Assembly (NCBI RefSeq): GCF_019097845.1 | Contig: NZ_JAHRGM010000024.1 | Coordinates: 310,001 to 374,000, forward strand | DNA length: 64,000 nucleotides | Direction: 5' to 3' | DNA from: Sphingobium sp. AS12 | GTDB taxonomy: Bacteria > Pseudomonadota > Alphaproteobacteria > Sphingomonadales > Sphingomonadaceae | Shown here: in pieces, positions 24,975 to 35,096 of the stretch | Numbering within the stretch: position 1 is the stretch's first letter | How the letters are laid out: the number at the start of each line of letters is the position of its first letter | Made by a program: the position numbers and the translations under genes | Notes under the pieces: generated by a model | Seen by the model: the letters and a program-made list of their open reading frames with translations, nothing else | What the model was told of the DNA's origin: nothing | Database searches by the model: none

Positions 24975-27650
24975 TCAGAATTTGAAGCCGACCTTGCCGT
25001 ACCAGAAGCCTCCGTTGAAGCCGAAAGGCGATACGTCGGGGTAAATGTCACCGGTGAAGCGTCCCCCGGTCGAGGCATAGACCGGACCCAACGTCCCCTT
25101 GGTGTTCGAATATTTGTCAGGATAGTTGCTGAACAAGTTTTGCACGCCAACGCTCAGCGTGAAATTGTCGTTCACTTCATAGCTGGTTTCGAAGTCGAAC
25201 ACGAATTCGCTGCCGAAGGTCTGCGAGACCGGGCCGTCATCCGTCTGGGTATATTTGCCGTACCAGTTCATGCGCGCCAGCACGGAGAAAGGACCGCTGT
25301 TCCAGTTTTCGGTCAGGATCACGCGCGTCTTGGGCAGGGTCTTTTCCAGCTGGGCGACACGGACGTCGGATACGATTGCCGGATCGCGCGCGATGACCTT
25401 GGTCTTGTTATAGTTGAACGCCAGCGTGGTGTTGAATGTACCCATGCTGTCGGTCGCGAAGCGATAGCTGCCGACGACATCGACACCTTGGGTGCGGGTA
25501 TCAAAGGCGTTGGTCAGGAACTGCACTTCATTGACGGTCGCATAGTTGGCAAGGCCCAGCGACTGGAGCGTCGGCCGCTGCGCATCGGCGATTTCAAATG
25601 TGCCGGACGTACCGATCCGGTCCTTCACCTTGATGTTGTAATAGTCGACCGACAGGGTGAAGCCGGGTGCAGGCGTGAACACGGTGCCCAGCGAGAAGCT
25701 GACCGACTCTTCGGGTTTCAGTGGCGTCGCGCCCAGGAAGGCGGCAACCGGGCTGGTGACCGGCAGCGTCATCGATTCGATCGCATTGGGATTGCCGGGG
25801 TTGAAGCCGGTCGCGATGCTGCTGCTGTTGACCTGCCCTGGCGTCGGCGCACGGAAGCCGGTCGCCACCGTGCCGCGCAGCGCCACGACGTCCGGCACCA
25901 CGGCATAGCGGGCCGAGAATTTGCCGGTGGTCGAATTGCCAAAGTCCGACAGATGTTCGTAACGGCCCGCAATACCGAAGGAGAGCTGTTCGGTGATATC
26001 GCCTTCAATATCGATGTACAGCCCCTTGGAATTGCGGTCGCTTTCGCCCGCAATCGCCGGGCCGTAACCGGGGAAGCCATTGGCCCCGACTGGCAACGCG
26101 ACCGACAATTGGGTGCCGTCCGCATTCAGGACCGGGGTGCCGTCCTGATGGAAAACCAGATTGCCGGTATATTGGCCGATCGCCCAGGATGGCTGGTCGC
26201 CCAGACCCAATTCATAGGCTTCGCGGAAATATTGGCCGCCAAAGGCGATCGTGACCGGGCTGGCGAAACCGACTTCCCAGGGATAGCTGAAGTCCGCGTT
26301 GAACAGGGTTTCACGCTGTTCCAGCTTGCCGAGGTAAAATTCCGTCGGTGACGTGATGCCCAAAGACGGGTTCATCGTGCCGTTCATCGTGTAGCGCAGG
26401 GTCGACTGGCCGTAGCTGCCCGAAATGTCATAATTCAGGCCGAAACCGAATGTGCCCTTATAGCCCACAGTGCCGGAAATATCGTCGATCTTGCCGAAGA
26501 AAATCGGCGTGAAGCCGCCGGGATAGACGCAGCTCCAGTTCTGAACCAACGGGTCGGAACAGGTTGCGACCTTGGTATAATCACGCGTGGTGACTTCATA
26601 GTTGTTGGGTGCATAGACATTGCCACCCGCAGCGCCCGACTGGATACCCGGCAACGTATTGTCGAAATCCGTGAAATAGTCGTTGAAAATGCCGTTCTTG
26701 CCAAAGCTGTTGCCTTCAATATCCACGCCCGACGTATTGACCGACTGGCGATAGTTGAAGCTTTCTTCCTGGAAGCTGTGGCCATAATTGCCGAAGAAGT
26801 AGATGGAGCTTTCGCCCAGATCAAAGCCGCCATTGACGAAGAAGCGGTAGGATTCCATCGCCGGATTGCCGTAGCGCTGCGCCAGCTTGGGCACGCCGAT
26901 GGTCGGCTGCTCCTGCGCCAGCAGATGCGCGCCCGCACGGGTCACGCCGCGGCTGGTCTTGCCCGCATTCACATATTCGCCGCTGATGTTGATGAAGCCG
27001 CTGTCGCCCAGCTTGAACCCGCCATTTAGCGCAAGCTGATAATCTTCACCATCGCCGCGATAATATTGGCCGTAACGGGCATAGCCGGAAAAACCGTCGG
27101 TATCGTCGCGCAGGGTCATGTTGATGACCCCGGCGATTGCGTCGGAACCATATTGCGCCGATGCGCCGTCGCGCAGCACTTCGACCGCGCGGATCGCAAT
27201 GGCGGGCACCTGCGCCAAGTCGGCCGAATGGGCGCCGGCCGACTGCGCATTGGCGCCAATCTGGACCAGTGCGGAACGATGCATCCGCTTGCCGTTGATC
27301 AGCACCAGCGTCTGGTCAGGCGCCAGGCCGCGCAGGTTGGGCGGACGCACGAAAGAGGAACCGTCGCCAATGGCGTAGCGCGCTACCGAGAAAGAGGGGA
27401 CCAGATTCTGGATGACCTGGTTCATGTCCGCCGTACCCTGCTTTTGCAGTTCGACGCCGGAATAGACGTCGATCGGCGTCGGCGATTCTGCGACCGTGCG
27501 ATCGGTGCGGCGCGTTCCGGTAACGATGATAGTTTGGCCCGGCGCGTCCGCGGCAGCTTGCGGCGTCGCGTCCTGCGCCAGCGCAGGCATTGAATAGAGA
27601 AGCGCAACGGCAATGGCGCTGCGCGAAATCAGTCCCCGATATTTCATCAA
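24975..27650 (-). CDS. TonB-dependent outer-membrane receptor
   Basis: 891 residues. Signal peptide (AIAVALLYSMPALAQ), TonB-box region, plug domain at about 45-170 (ESPTPIDVYSGVELQKQGTA, RDGASAQYGSDAIAGVINM) and a 22-strand barrel ending in the aromatic GKVGFKF. RDGASAQYGSDAIAGV is the plug form seen in many sphingomonad receptors with unknown substrates. Neighbours give no hint of the ligand, and no TonB/ExbBD genes are adjacent. Likely imports a carbohydrate, siderophore or plant compound. Confidence 0.93.
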   Translation of the reverse strand: MMKYRGLISRSAIAVALLYSMPALAQDATPQAAADAPGQTIIVTGTRRTDRTVAESPTPIDVYSGVELQKQGTADMNQVIQNLVPSFSVARYAIGDGSSFVRPPNLRGLAPDQTLVLINGKRMHRSALVQIGANAQSAGAHSADLAQVPAIAIRAVEVLRDGASAQYGSDAIAGVINMTLRDDTDGFSGYARYGQYYRGDGEDYQLALNGGFKLGDSGFINISGEYVNAGKTSRGVTRAGAHLLAQEQPTIGVPKLAQRYGNPAMESYRFFVNGGFDLGESSIYFFGNYGHSFQEESFNYRQSVNTSGVDIEGNSFGKNGIFNDYFTDFDNTLPGIQSGAAGGNVYAPNNYEVTTRDYTKVATCSDPLVQNWSCVYPGGFTPIFFGKIDDISGTVGYKGTFGFGLNYDISGSYGQSTLRYTMNGTMNPSLGITSPTEFYLGKLEQRETLFNADFSYPWEVGFASPVTIAFGGQYFREAYELGLGDQPSWAIGQYTGNLVFHQDGTPVLNADGTQLSVALPVGANGFPGYGPAIAGESDRNSKGLYIDIEGDITEQLSFGIAGRYEHLSDFGNSTTGKFSARYAVVPDVVALRGTVATGFRAPTPGQVNSSSIATGFNPGNPNAIESMTLPVTSPVAAFLGATPLKPEESVSFSLGTVFTPAPGFTLSVDYYNIKVKDRIGTSGTFEIADAQRPTLQSLGLANYATVNEVQFLTNAFDTRTQGVDVVGSYRFATDSMGTFNTTLAFNYNKTKVIARDPAIVSDVRVAQLEKTLPKTRVILTENWNSGPFSVLARMNWYGKYTQTDDGPVSQTFGSEFVFDFETSYEVNDNFTLSVGVQNLFSNYPDKYSNTKGTLGPVYASTGGRFTGDIYPDVSPFGFNGGFWYGKVGFKF

Positions 27651-27746
27651 AAAAAGCCCCCTGGTGTCTCTTTTACAGAGGCCTTTTCGACATCCCTTCC
27701 GCTTCTGCCTTTTCTTGGCCGAACCAGGTTACAGGTCTCCCTGCCC

Positions 27747-27761
27747 GAAACCCTAGGTTTC
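27747..27761. promoter_or_regulatory. Candidate operator upstream of the TonB-dependent receptor
   Basis: GAAACC-CTA-GGTTTC is a perfect 6-bp-arm palindrome about 100 bases upstream of the receptor start. The remainder of the 330-base gap (27651-27980) holds only this site and the rplS terminator; no gene is visible. Regulatory role is a guess from position. Confidence 0.3.
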
Positions 27762-27911
27762 AGTGCAACATTGTTCAGCAACATATGGAAACGTTAGGCT
27801 GGCATAAATCCGCTATGGGCGGAATGGCCCTTTTTTACAGTCGTGCGAATCTGTTCGCAAACGCAGGAGTGAGCGCTACCATTTTTCCAGCCAAATATTT
27901 GTAACATATAG

Positions 27912-27944
27912 AAAAAGGCGGCAGTCCGTGGGACCACCGCCTGT
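27912..27944 (-). terminator. Terminator of the ffh-rplS operon
   Basis: Minus strand: AGGCGGTGGTCC-CAC-GGACTGCCGCCT followed by TTTTC, 37 bases after the rplS stop. The stem has one internal mismatch. Confidence 0.8.
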
Positions 27945-27980
27945 TTCTTTTTTGCAACTGTCAAGAATTGATTTTTGCGA

Positions 27981-28349
27981 TCAACCCTCGGTGCGCACGT
28001 CGCGGCGTTCGGCGATGCGCGCGCGCTTGCCGGTGCGGCCGCGCAGATAATAGAGCTTCGCACGACGCACGACGCCACGGCGGACGACGACGATCGAATC
28101 GAGGTTGGGCGAATAGAGCGGGAATACGCGCTCCACGCCTTCGCCGAACGAAATCTTGCGGACGGTGAAGTTGCTGCCCATGCCCTTGTTCGAACGCGCG
28201 ATGCACACGCCTTCGTAATTCTGGACGCGGCTGCGTTCGCCTTCCACCACCTTCACGCCGACGCGCAGCGTGTCGCCGGGGCGGAAATCGGGAATGTCCT
28301 TGGCGAGGGCGGCAATGCTTTCCGCCTCGATCTGCTGGAGGATGTTCAT
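27981..28349 (-). CDS. rplS: 50S ribosomal protein L19
   Basis: 122 residues: [20 protein letters not shown], then [20 protein letters not shown] and [20 protein letters not shown], the complete L19 pattern. Last gene of the ffh-rpsP-rimM-trmD-rplS group, six bases after trmD. Confidence 0.98.
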   Translation of the reverse strand: MNILQQIEAESIAALAKDIPDFRPGDTLRVGVKVVEGERSRVQNYEGVCIARSNKGMGSNFTVRKISFGEGVERVFPLYSPNLDSIVVVRRGVVRRAKLYYLRGRTGKRARIAERRDVRTEG

Positions 28350-28355
28350 GAAACG

Positions 28356-29093
28356 TCAGTCCTTCAAGTCGCGTTGCGCGCCAGAGGGCGACTGGACCCG
28401 AACGCCGATGTGACGTTCCCAAAGGTCCGGCCGCCGTGACCGTGTATCGACCTCTGCTTGGCTTTTCCGCCAGGCAGCGATCTTCGCATGATCCCCCGAT
28501 CGCAACACTTGCGGGATCGTGCGCCCCTCCCATTCAACCGGTCGGGTATAGTGCGGATATTCGAGCAGCCCCGTTTCAAAGGACTCCTCCACCCCGCTGG
28601 AAGCCGCGCCCATTACACCGGGAAGCAACCGGACGCAAGCGTCCAGCAGCATCAAAGCGCCCATTTCCCCGCCCGACAGGATGATGTCGCCCATGCTGAC
28701 CTGCTCGATCGGCCGGGCGTCGAAAATCCGCTCGTCAAACCCCTCGAATCGTCCACATAATATCGTTGCGCCAGGACCGTCCGCCAGTGCGCGGATGCGG
28801 GCTTGGGTGATCGGCGCGCCACGCGGAGTCATGGCGATGACGGGCAGGTCTGGCCGCTGTTCCAGCGCATGATCGACCGCCCGCGCCAATATGTCGGCCC
28901 GCAACACCATGCCCGCGCCGCCGCCTGCCGGCGTATCGTCCACGGTGCGGTGCTTGTCGGTGGCGAAATCGCGCAACTGGATGGGCGCGCAGGACCAGCG
29001 CCCCTCCGCCAGCGCGCGCCCCGCCAGCGATACGCCCAGCGGCCCCGGAAACATCTCCGGGTAGAGCGTCACTATCTGCGCGGCAAAGCTCAT
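28356..29093 (-). CDS. trmD: tRNA (guanine-N1)-methyltransferase
   Basis: Methylates G37 of tRNAs to prevent frameshifting. 245 residues, trefoil-knot SPOUT enzyme: [18 protein letters not shown] start, [32 protein letters not shown] and [13 protein letters not shown] of the SAM-binding knot. The start MSFAAQ overlaps the stop of the preceding small gene (ATGA), which fixes it. Normal length. Confidence 0.96.
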   Translation of the reverse strand: MSFAAQIVTLYPEMFPGPLGVSLAGRALAEGRWSCAPIQLRDFATDKHRTVDDTPAGGGAGMVLRADILARAVDHALEQRPDLPVIAMTPRGAPITQARIRALADGPGATILCGRFEGFDERIFDARPIEQVSMGDIILSGGEMGALMLLDACVRLLPGVMGAASSGVEESFETGLLEYPHYTRPVEWEGRTIPQVLRSGDHAKIAAWRKSQAEVDTRSRRPDLWERHIGVRVQSPSGAQRDLKD

Positions 29094-29362
29094 CGCCGCC
29101 GCGCGCGCAGCCAGGCCGCCGAGACACCGCCCGCCAGGCACAGCGCGCCACAGGCAAGCAACACCAGCCCTATGGCGCGCAGCAGGTCGGCAAAGGGCCG
29201 CTCAGGGTGGATCAGGCCCGGCAGCAGCACCAGCAACGGCACCGGACAAACCAGCCCAACCGCCGCCGCCAGCTTGACGCCGCGCGACCAGCCAAGGCCG
29301 AACAACCGCCAGCCAGCGGCCAGCATCGCGAGGAGATAGAGAGCGGTAAGGATCTGAGCCAT
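29090..29362 (-). CDS. Small membrane protein coupled to trmD
   Basis: 90 residues with three hydrophobic segments ([54 protein letters not shown]) and an Arg-rich C-terminus. Its stop overlaps the trmD start. No family recognised; it is not part of the classical trmD operon of most bacteria. Confidence 0.7.
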   Translation of the reverse strand: MAQILTALYLLAMLAAGWRLFGLGWSRGVKLAAAVGLVCPVPLLVLLPGLIHPERPFADLLRAIGLVLLACGALCLAGGVSAAWLRARRR

Positions 29363-29419
29363 GATTGCCGCTTAGGCGATGGGGGCGGCAGCGTCCAGTT
29401 CCCGGCCAACCGGAAAACG

Positions 29420-29806
29420 TCAGCGCGTCCAGTCCTCGATCCTAAGGCCGGGGATGTCGGCGAAGTCGGCCTCATTGCGGGTCACCAATATGCGTTGCGA
29501 TGCCACTGCCTGCGCCCCGATCAGCCGATCGAAACTCTTGCGCCGAACGCCGATGGTGCGGACCACCTGCGCATAGGTCGTGGCCGCCGCCTCATCGAAT
29601 GCGATGACCGGCAGGGCCGCGACAAAGCTATCGATACGCCGCGCATCGCCTTGCGGGTCGCTGGACGTCCGGCTGCCAACGCGCAGTTCCGCCACGGTGA
29701 TCGCAGACAGCGCTAACGTACCGAACGCCCGTCCGACCCGCTTTGCGAGCAATGGACTACGCCCCAGCAGAAAGTCGATACAGACATTGGTGTCGAGCAG
29801 ATACAT
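29420..29806 (-). CDS. vapC: VapC-type PIN-domain ribonuclease toxin
   Basis: 128 residues. PIN fold acidic set is intact: Asp5 (YLLDTNVCIDFLLG), Glu40 region (AITVAELRVGS), Asp94 region (SFDRLIGAQA) and the final TRNEADFADI. VapC toxins cut initiator tRNA or other RNAs when freed from VapB. Lies nine bases after the antitoxin gene, inside the rimM-trmD interval. Confidence 0.92.
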   Translation of the reverse strand: MYLLDTNVCIDFLLGRSPLLAKRVGRAFGTLALSAITVAELRVGSRTSSDPQGDARRIDSFVAALPVIAFDEAAATTYAQVVRTIGVRRKSFDRLIGAQAVASQRILVTRNEADFADIPGLRIEDWTR

Positions 29807-29815
29807 TTGTCCGGC

Positions 29816-30088
29816 TCAGGCGGCTGCGGGCCGGTCGCCAGCCGATCCCCAATCCCGCTCATCCTGATCGATATCGCCGCGACCATCCTGCATGAAGCCG
29901 TGCGACATGCTGCCGTAGAGGCTCATAAACATGCCGCGCGTATCTTCCTCTTTCCAGAAAGAGAAACTGCCGTCAGCATGGGGAACAAGCACGACTTCCT
30001 CGCCTTCGGACAGGCCAAGCGCCTTGGGCAGTCGCAAAGCGACTGAATTGCCGGATTTGAAAATCTTAGCCTTATACTCTTCGCCCAT
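29816..30088 (-). CDS. vapB: VapB-type (AbrB/SpoVT fold) antitoxin
   Basis: 90 residues. N-terminal swapped-hairpin DNA-binding domain (EYKAKIFKSGNSVALRLPKA, then SEGEEVVLVPHADG) and a C-terminal acidic tail for toxin binding. Start MGEEYKAKIF follows GGAGGTCCGCG, a strong ribosome binding site. The twin palindrome just upstream is its probable operator. Pairs with vapC. Confidence 0.9.
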   Translation of the reverse strand: MGEEYKAKIFKSGNSVALRLPKALGLSEGEEVVLVPHADGSFSFWKEEDTRGMFMSLYGSMSHGFMQDGRGDIDQDERDWGSAGDRPAAA

Positions 30089-30099
30089 CGCGGACCTCC

Positions 30100-30120
30100 G
30101 TATATACAATAAGTATATAC
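30100..30120 (-). promoter_or_regulatory. Twin-palindrome operator/promoter of vapBC
   Basis: Two identical self-complementary octamers, GTATATAC, spaced by AATAA (13 bases centre to centre), lie 11 bases before the vapB start and touch the last base of the rimM stop codon. Such AT-rich repeated sites are the usual target of AbrB-type antitoxins. Autoregulation is inferred. Confidence 0.65.
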
Positions 30121-30614
30121 TATTCCACGAACGCCGCGTCAATCACCGCCCGCTCCGCGTCCAGCGTGACCGCGTGCATGGGTGCCATGAAGCGTTTGCC
30201 GGGTTTGCCGTCCACCGGCGGCCGCTGGACCTCGATAATGTCGCCAGCGCCGAAATTCTCGATCGCGATGATCTCGCCCAGCGTTTCGCCGTCGCTCGAC
30301 AGGCAAAGCAGGCCAATGACATCGGCATGATAATATTCGCCCTCGCCCAGCGGCGGCAGGGCGGAACGCGGGACGGTGAGCGCCGTGCCGCGCATGGCTT
30401 CGGCCGCGCTGCGATCGCCGATTTCGGCGAAGCGCGCGACCGCACCGTTGGAACCGGGGCGCAGCGACTTCAATGTCAGCCTGCGCCCGCCCGCATCGAA
30501 ACTGCCATGAACTTTGAGGCTTTCGACCCCTTCGCCAAACAGTTTCAGGCGAACTTCGCCCGCCACCCCATGCGCACCGATGATTGCGGCGAGAGTGACG
30601 GGCTTGTCGGTCAA
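30120..30614 (-). CDS. rimM: 16S rRNA maturation factor RimM
   Basis: 164 residues: KPVTLAAIIGAHGVAGEVRL (RimM N-domain), then the PRC-barrel with GEYYHADVIGLLCLSSDG, IAIENFGAGDIIEV and RFMAPMHAVTLDAE. Assists 30S head assembly with S19. Five bases after rpsP. Confidence 0.95.
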   Translation of the reverse strand: MTDKPVTLAAIIGAHGVAGEVRLKLFGEGVESLKVHGSFDAGGRRLTLKSLRPGSNGAVARFAEIGDRSAAEAMRGTALTVPRSALPPLGEGEYYHADVIGLLCLSSDGETLGEIIAIENFGAGDIIEVQRPPVDGKPGKRFMAPMHAVTLDAERAVIDAAFVE

Positions 30615-30619
30615 GAGGA

Positions 30620-31075
30620 TCAGCCCTCGGCCTGTTCGGCAGCCGCTTCTTCAGCGGGTGCTTCTTCAACGGCAGCGGCAGGCGCTTCGACAGGAGCCTT
30701 GGCGGCTTCCTCCGCGGCGATGCGGGCTTCTTCGGCCTCGGCCAGCTTGGTCGCACGATCTTCGGCGCGATCCTTGGCCTTCTGGCCCGGCACACCCTTG
30801 TTCGGGTTGTTGCGCACGATCCGCTCCTTCACGCCAGCGGCGTCGAGGAAACGGGCAACGCGGTCGGTCGGCTGGGCACCGGCGGCAACCCAATGCTTGG
30901 CGCGCTCGACGTCCAGAACGACGCGCTTTTCGTCGCCCTTGGGCAGGACGGGGTTGTAGCTGCCGATGCGCTCGATGAACTTGCCATCACGCGGCGCGCG
31001 GCTGTCGGCCACGACGATGCGATAATAGGGGCGCTTCTTGGAACCACCGCGCGAGAGACGAATGGACGTTGCCAT
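30620..31075 (-). CDS. rpsP: 30S ribosomal protein S16
   Basis: 151 residues. [20 protein letters not shown] and [20 protein letters not shown] are the conserved S16 core (~85 residues); the rest is an Ala/Glu-rich tail ([20 protein letters not shown]), a common extension in this group. Between ffh and rimM. Confidence 0.97.
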   Translation of the reverse strand: MATSIRLSRGGSKKRPYYRIVVADSRAPRDGKFIERIGSYNPVLPKGDEKRVVLDVERAKHWVAAGAQPTDRVARFLDAAGVKERIVRNNPNKGVPGQKAKDRAEDRATKLAEAEEARIAAEEAAKAPVEAPAAAVEEAPAEEAAAEQAEG

Positions 31076-31116
31076 GGAACTTACCTTTCTGACGTAAACT
31101 GAAATCGAAAAATTGC

Positions 31117-32598
31117 TTATTTCTTCATAAAATTCTGAAAGCCGGGCGGCAGCTTGGGCATGTTACCGCCCAGTCCGCCAAGGCCACCCAGACCCGACAG
31201 GTCAGGCGGGCCACCGGCCCCGCCATCGGGACCGCCCGCTCCACCCAATCCGCCCATGCCACCGCCAGTGAACATCTTGGCCAGCCCTTTGAGGCCACCC
31301 ATCTTGCGGATCTTCTTCATCGCGCCTTCCATTTCCTGATGCATTTTCAGGAGCCGGTTGACTTCCTGCACCGTGGTGCCGGAGCCTTTGGCGATGCGGA
31401 TCTTGCGCTTGGCGTTGATGAGCGCCGGGCGTTCCCGCTCCTTGGGCGTCATCGATCCGATCATCGCGTCGAGATGGATCAGCGTCTTGTCGTTCGCGCC
31501 GCTATTGGCCATCGCCGCCTGCGCTTTTTTCAGGCCAGGGATCATCCCCGCCAGCGCACCCAGCCCGCCCATGCGGCGCATCTGGTTCAGCTGCGCGCGC
31601 AGGTCGTTCATGTCGAACTGACCCTTGGCCATTTTCTTGGCCAGCTTGTCGGCTTCATCCGCATCGATGCTCTCGGCAGCGCGCTCGACCAGCGACACGA
31701 CGTCGCCCATGCCTAGGATGCGCTGCGCCACGCGCTGCGGATGGAACACCTCGATCGCGTCGAGCTTCTCGCCGGTGCCCGCGAACTTGATCGGGCGGCC
31801 CGTGACCGCGCGCATCGAGAGCGCCGCGCCACCGCGCGCATCGCCATCCATGCGGGTCAGCACCACGCCGGTCAGCGGCACCTGCGCCGTGAAGCTCTGC
31901 GCCACATTGACGGCGTCCTGGCCGGTCAGCGAGTCAACGACCAGCAGGATTTCGGCAGGCGTGGCGACATCGGCCACCGCCTTCATCTCGTCCATCAGTG
32001 CCTGATCGACATGCAGACGCCCGGCGGTGTCGAGCATCACCACGTCAAAGCCCTGGAGCTTGGCCGACTGGAGCGCGCGGCGGGCGATATCGACCGGCTG
32101 TTGCCCGGCGATGATCGGCAGGGTGGCGACATCGCACTGGGTGCCGAGCACGGCCAGCTGTTCCTGCGCGGCGGGGCGCTGGACGTCGAGCGACGCCATC
32201 AGCACCTTCTTGCGGTCTTTTTCCTTCAGCCGCTTGGCGATCTTGGCGGTCGTGGTCGTCTTGCCCGACCCCTGAAGCCCGACCATCATGATGACGGCGG
32301 GCGGGGTCACATCGATCATCAGGTCCGACGTGTCGGACCCCAGCGTTTCGGTGAGCGTGTCGGAGACGATCTTGACGACCATCTGCCCCGGCGTGACCGA
32401 TCGCAAAACGTCGCTGCCCACCGCGCGCTCGGTCGCCTGATCGACGAACTGGCGCACGACAGGCAGGGCGACATCGGCTTCGAGCAGCGCGATTCGCACC
32501 TCGCGCATCGCGGCGCGGACATCGTCCTCCGTGAGCGCACCACGCCCACGCAGCTTGTCGAATACCCCACCCAGACGATCGCTCAGCGAATCGAACAT
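31117..32598 (-). CDS. ffh: Signal recognition particle protein
   Basis: SRP54 homologue, about 493 residues: NG GTPase with [27 protein letters not shown] and [10 protein letters not shown], and a Met/Gly-rich M domain at the C-terminus that binds 4.5S RNA and signal peptides. Three start codons (GTG ATG ATG) are in a row; the third, MFDSLSDRL, has the best spacing to GAGG. First gene of the operon; its receptor FtsY is at 37821-38759. Confidence 0.97.
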   Translation of the reverse strand: MFDSLSDRLGGVFDKLRGRGALTEDDVRAAMREVRIALLEADVALPVVRQFVDQATERAVGSDVLRSVTPGQMVVKIVSDTLTETLGSDTSDLMIDVTPPAVIMMVGLQGSGKTTTTAKIAKRLKEKDRKKVLMASLDVQRPAAQEQLAVLGTQCDVATLPIIAGQQPVDIARRALQSAKLQGFDVVMLDTAGRLHVDQALMDEMKAVADVATPAEILLVVDSLTGQDAVNVAQSFTAQVPLTGVVLTRMDGDARGGAALSMRAVTGRPIKFAGTGEKLDAIEVFHPQRVAQRILGMGDVVSLVERAAESIDADEADKLAKKMAKGQFDMNDLRAQLNQMRRMGGLGALAGMIPGLKKAQAAMANSGANDKTLIHLDAMIGSMTPKERERPALINAKRKIRIAKGSGTTVQEVNRLLKMHQEMEGAMKKIRKMGGLKGLAKMFTGGGMGGLGGAGGPDGGAGGPPDLSGLGGLGGLGGNMPKLPPGFQNFMKK

Positions 32599-32810
32599 CA
32601 TCACCTCAATTGGCCCAAGGGCCTGAAAATCCTTGCATTCCCGTCAAACGACAAAATCGCCGGTGGGCGAAACCTCGCCAACCAGCGTCCATACAAAGCG
32701 CCTGATGCTGACCCGTTTGCCGGACGCGCGCTCAATGGATATGTCAGGGACCGGACGGCAAACCGCCCGATTGCAGACGCGCCCTTAGCCCAGCCAAGCC
32801 CGTGATGCAA

Positions 32811-33542
32811 CTATGACCGTGCAAGCGCGGCCGTCAGCGCGATGACGGGCGGCGTCGCGGCCAGGATCGGGACGGCCAGCCCCTCGATAGCGATCACTGC
32901 CGCGCCGATCCAGCAGGCGGCATGCACCCTGCCCCGGCTGCGCAGGTCATGAACCATGGCGACCAGCACGAACAACAACTGCCCGCTCATCACCGCCAGT
33001 CCACCCCAAGGACCCAGCAGCGGCATCGGCAATATGCGTCCGAAGGCCGGGCCGATCATCGCCACCATCGCGCACAGCATCAGCCGCTTGTGCCAGTCGG
33101 TCCGGCGGCGCAGGCGGATCGCCGCGATCAGCAGCCCGCCAAAGGCGGACACTTCCAGCAGATTCAGCGCCACGAAGATCGTGTCGGGGAAGAAGGGCGG
33201 CACCCGGCCCATCCGCACCGACATCGCCGCCGTCCCCAGCGCCAGCGGCACCATCACCACCGCCAGCCCGGCTGCGATCCAGCCAAGGCGCCGGTGCAAG
33301 GCGCGCCACCCGCGCTGCACCAGCACGGCCTGCGCAACGAAGATCAGCGTCCACGCCATGAACACCGCGCCATGGACATGCACCCAATAGGGCACGCGCG
33401 CGATGTCCACCTGCCCACGCAGGGCGAAGGAGCCGAAGCCGCCGATCACGGTCACCGCGATCGCAAGCGCCATCCAGACATAGAAACCATGATCGCGCGC
33501 CACCCCATGCGATCCGGCCGCGATACGCCCCCGTCCATCCAT
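32811..33542 (-). CDS. Polytopic membrane protein of unknown function
   Basis: 243 residues with about six membrane helices (FYVWMALAIAVTVIGGFGSF, VHVHGAVFMAWTLIFVAQAV, GGLAVMSGQLLFVLVAMV). Short conserved polar points: YWVHVHG, HRRLGW, TDWHKRLML; the His residues inside helices recall haem- or metal-binding membrane proteins, which is a guess. Divergent from the amino-acid permease. Confidence 0.7.
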   Translation of the reverse strand: MDGRGRIAAGSHGVARDHGFYVWMALAIAVTVIGGFGSFALRGQVDIARVPYWVHVHGAVFMAWTLIFVAQAVLVQRGWRALHRRLGWIAAGLAVVMVPLALGTAAMSVRMGRVPPFFPDTIFVALNLLEVSAFGGLLIAAIRLRRRTDWHKRLMLCAMVAMIGPAFGRILPMPLLGPWGGLAVMSGQLLFVLVAMVHDLRSRGRVHAACWIGAAVIAIEGLAVPILAATPPVIALTAALARS

Positions 33543-33689
33543 TGCCGCTATTCCCCCATTTTTGCAATTTTACACCTGTCCCATCGCCCTGTCTTGCAAG
33601 AAGTCGTCGCGCGCCAGCACAGCCCTTGCGCGGGCCGTCGCTTTGGGTCAGCAATCGGGCAACACAGAAAGAATGAGGGGCCGAACATC

Positions 33690-35084
33690 ATGAGCTGGAC
33701 ACGCCGCAAGCCGATGGAGGCGATGAGCCCGAGCGGTGACCAGCATCGCATGGCGCGCACCCTGTCCTGGCCGCATCTGCTGGCGCTGGGGGTGGGCGCT
33801 ATCGTCGGCACGGGCATCCTGACGCTGATCGGCGTCGGCGCGGACAGGGCCGGTCCTGCCGTCCTCCTCTCCTTCGCCATAGCGGGCGCGATATGCGCCT
33901 GCGCCGCGCTTGCCTATGCCGAACTGTCGACCATGATGCCTGCGGCCGGCAGCGCCTATAGCTATAGCTATGTCGTGCTGGGCGAAGGCATTGCCTGGAT
34001 CGTGGGGTGGAGCCTGATCCTGGAATATAGCCTTGTCGTATCGACCGTCGCGGTCGGCTGGTCGGGCTATGCCGCGCCCCTGCTCACCGCGATCGGCTTT
34101 CCCGAAACGCTGACGCAGGGGCCGGAACTGGGCGGCCTCATCAACCTGCCTGCCATCTTCATCATCGCCGTGGTCGCTGGCCTGCTGATGCTCGGCACCC
34201 ATGAAAGCGCGAGGCTCAACACGCTGCTCGTCCTCATCAAGATCGCGACGTTGAGCCTGTTCGTCTGGGTCGCCCTGCCCGCCTTCGACGTGCAGAATCT
34301 GGAGCCGTTCATGCCGTTCGGCTTTGCCAAACATATGGGTGCCGACGGGGTCGAGCGCGGCGTCATGGCGGCCGCCGCCATCATCTTCTTCGCCTTTTAC
34401 GGCTTCGACGCCATCTCAACCGCGGCGGAAGAAGCCAAGAACCCGGAGCGCGATCTGGCCATCGGCATCGTCGGATCGCTGGTCGTTTGCACGCTGATCT
34501 ATGTGCTTGTCGCCGCCGCCGCGATCGGCGCGATGCCCTTCACCCGCTTTGCCGACAGCCCGGAGCCGCTGGCCCTCATCTTGCGCGAAATGGGCCAGGG
34601 CAGTGTGGCACGGATCGTGGCCATTGCCGCCGTCATCGCCCTGCCCACCGTGCTGCTGGGCTTCCTCTATGGCCAGAGCCGCATCTTCCTGGTCATGGCG
34701 CGCGACGGTTTCCTGCCCCAGAGCCTCGCGAAAATCTCCAGGCGCGGCACGCCCGCCCGGATCACCTTGGTCACCGCCATATTGGTCGCGATCATTGCGG
34801 GGCTGCTGCCGATCGACGAGATTGCCGCGCTGGCGAACGCTGGCACGCTGATCGCCTTCACCTCGGTGGGCCTGTGCCTCCTCGTCTTGCGCCGTCGCCT
34901 CCCCGACATGCGTCGCCCCTTCCGCACGCCCGCCGCCTGGTTCGTGGGCCTCGGCGCGATGGGCGGCTGCGCCTATCTGTTCATCAGCCTGCCGATGCAG
35001 ACGATATTGGCCTGCCTGGGATGGAACGCCGTAGGGCTGGTCGTGTATTTTCTCCATGGGCAGAAGCGGGCGACGGCGGCGTGA
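33690..35084 (+). CDS. APC-superfamily amino-acid permease
   Basis: 464 residues, 12 predicted helices. Cationic-amino-acid-transporter-like marks: LALGVGAIVGTGILTLIGV in helix 1, AYAELSTMMPAAGSAYSYSY in helices 2-3, FFAFYGFDAISTAAEEAKNP in the middle. Start MSWTRRKPME. Uptake of amino acids with protons is the family role; substrate not resolved. Confidence 0.9.
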   Translation: MSWTRRKPMEAMSPSGDQHRMARTLSWPHLLALGVGAIVGTGILTLIGVGADRAGPAVLLSFAIAGAICACAALAYAELSTMMPAAGSAYSYSYVVLGEGIAWIVGWSLILEYSLVVSTVAVGWSGYAAPLLTAIGFPETLTQGPELGGLINLPAIFIIAVVAGLLMLGTHESARLNTLLVLIKIATLSLFVWVALPAFDVQNLEPFMPFGFAKHMGADGVERGVMAAAAIIFFAFYGFDAISTAAEEAKNPERDLAIGIVGSLVVCTLIYVLVAAAAIGAMPFTRFADSPEPLALILREMGQGSVARIVAIAAVIALPTVLLGFLYGQSRIFLVMARDGFLPQSLAKISRRGTPARITLVTAILVAIIAGLLPIDEIAALANAGTLIAFTSVGLCLLVLRRRLPDMRRPFRTPAAWFVGLGAMGGCAYLFISLPMQTILACLGWNAVGLVVYFLHGQKRATAA

Positions 35085-35096
35085 GGGGGATTTAAC

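Noticed and set aside
24858..26351. Plus-strand open frame of 497 codons over the TonB-dependent receptor
   Set aside because: Antisense shadow of the receptor barrel; no ribosome binding site or family.
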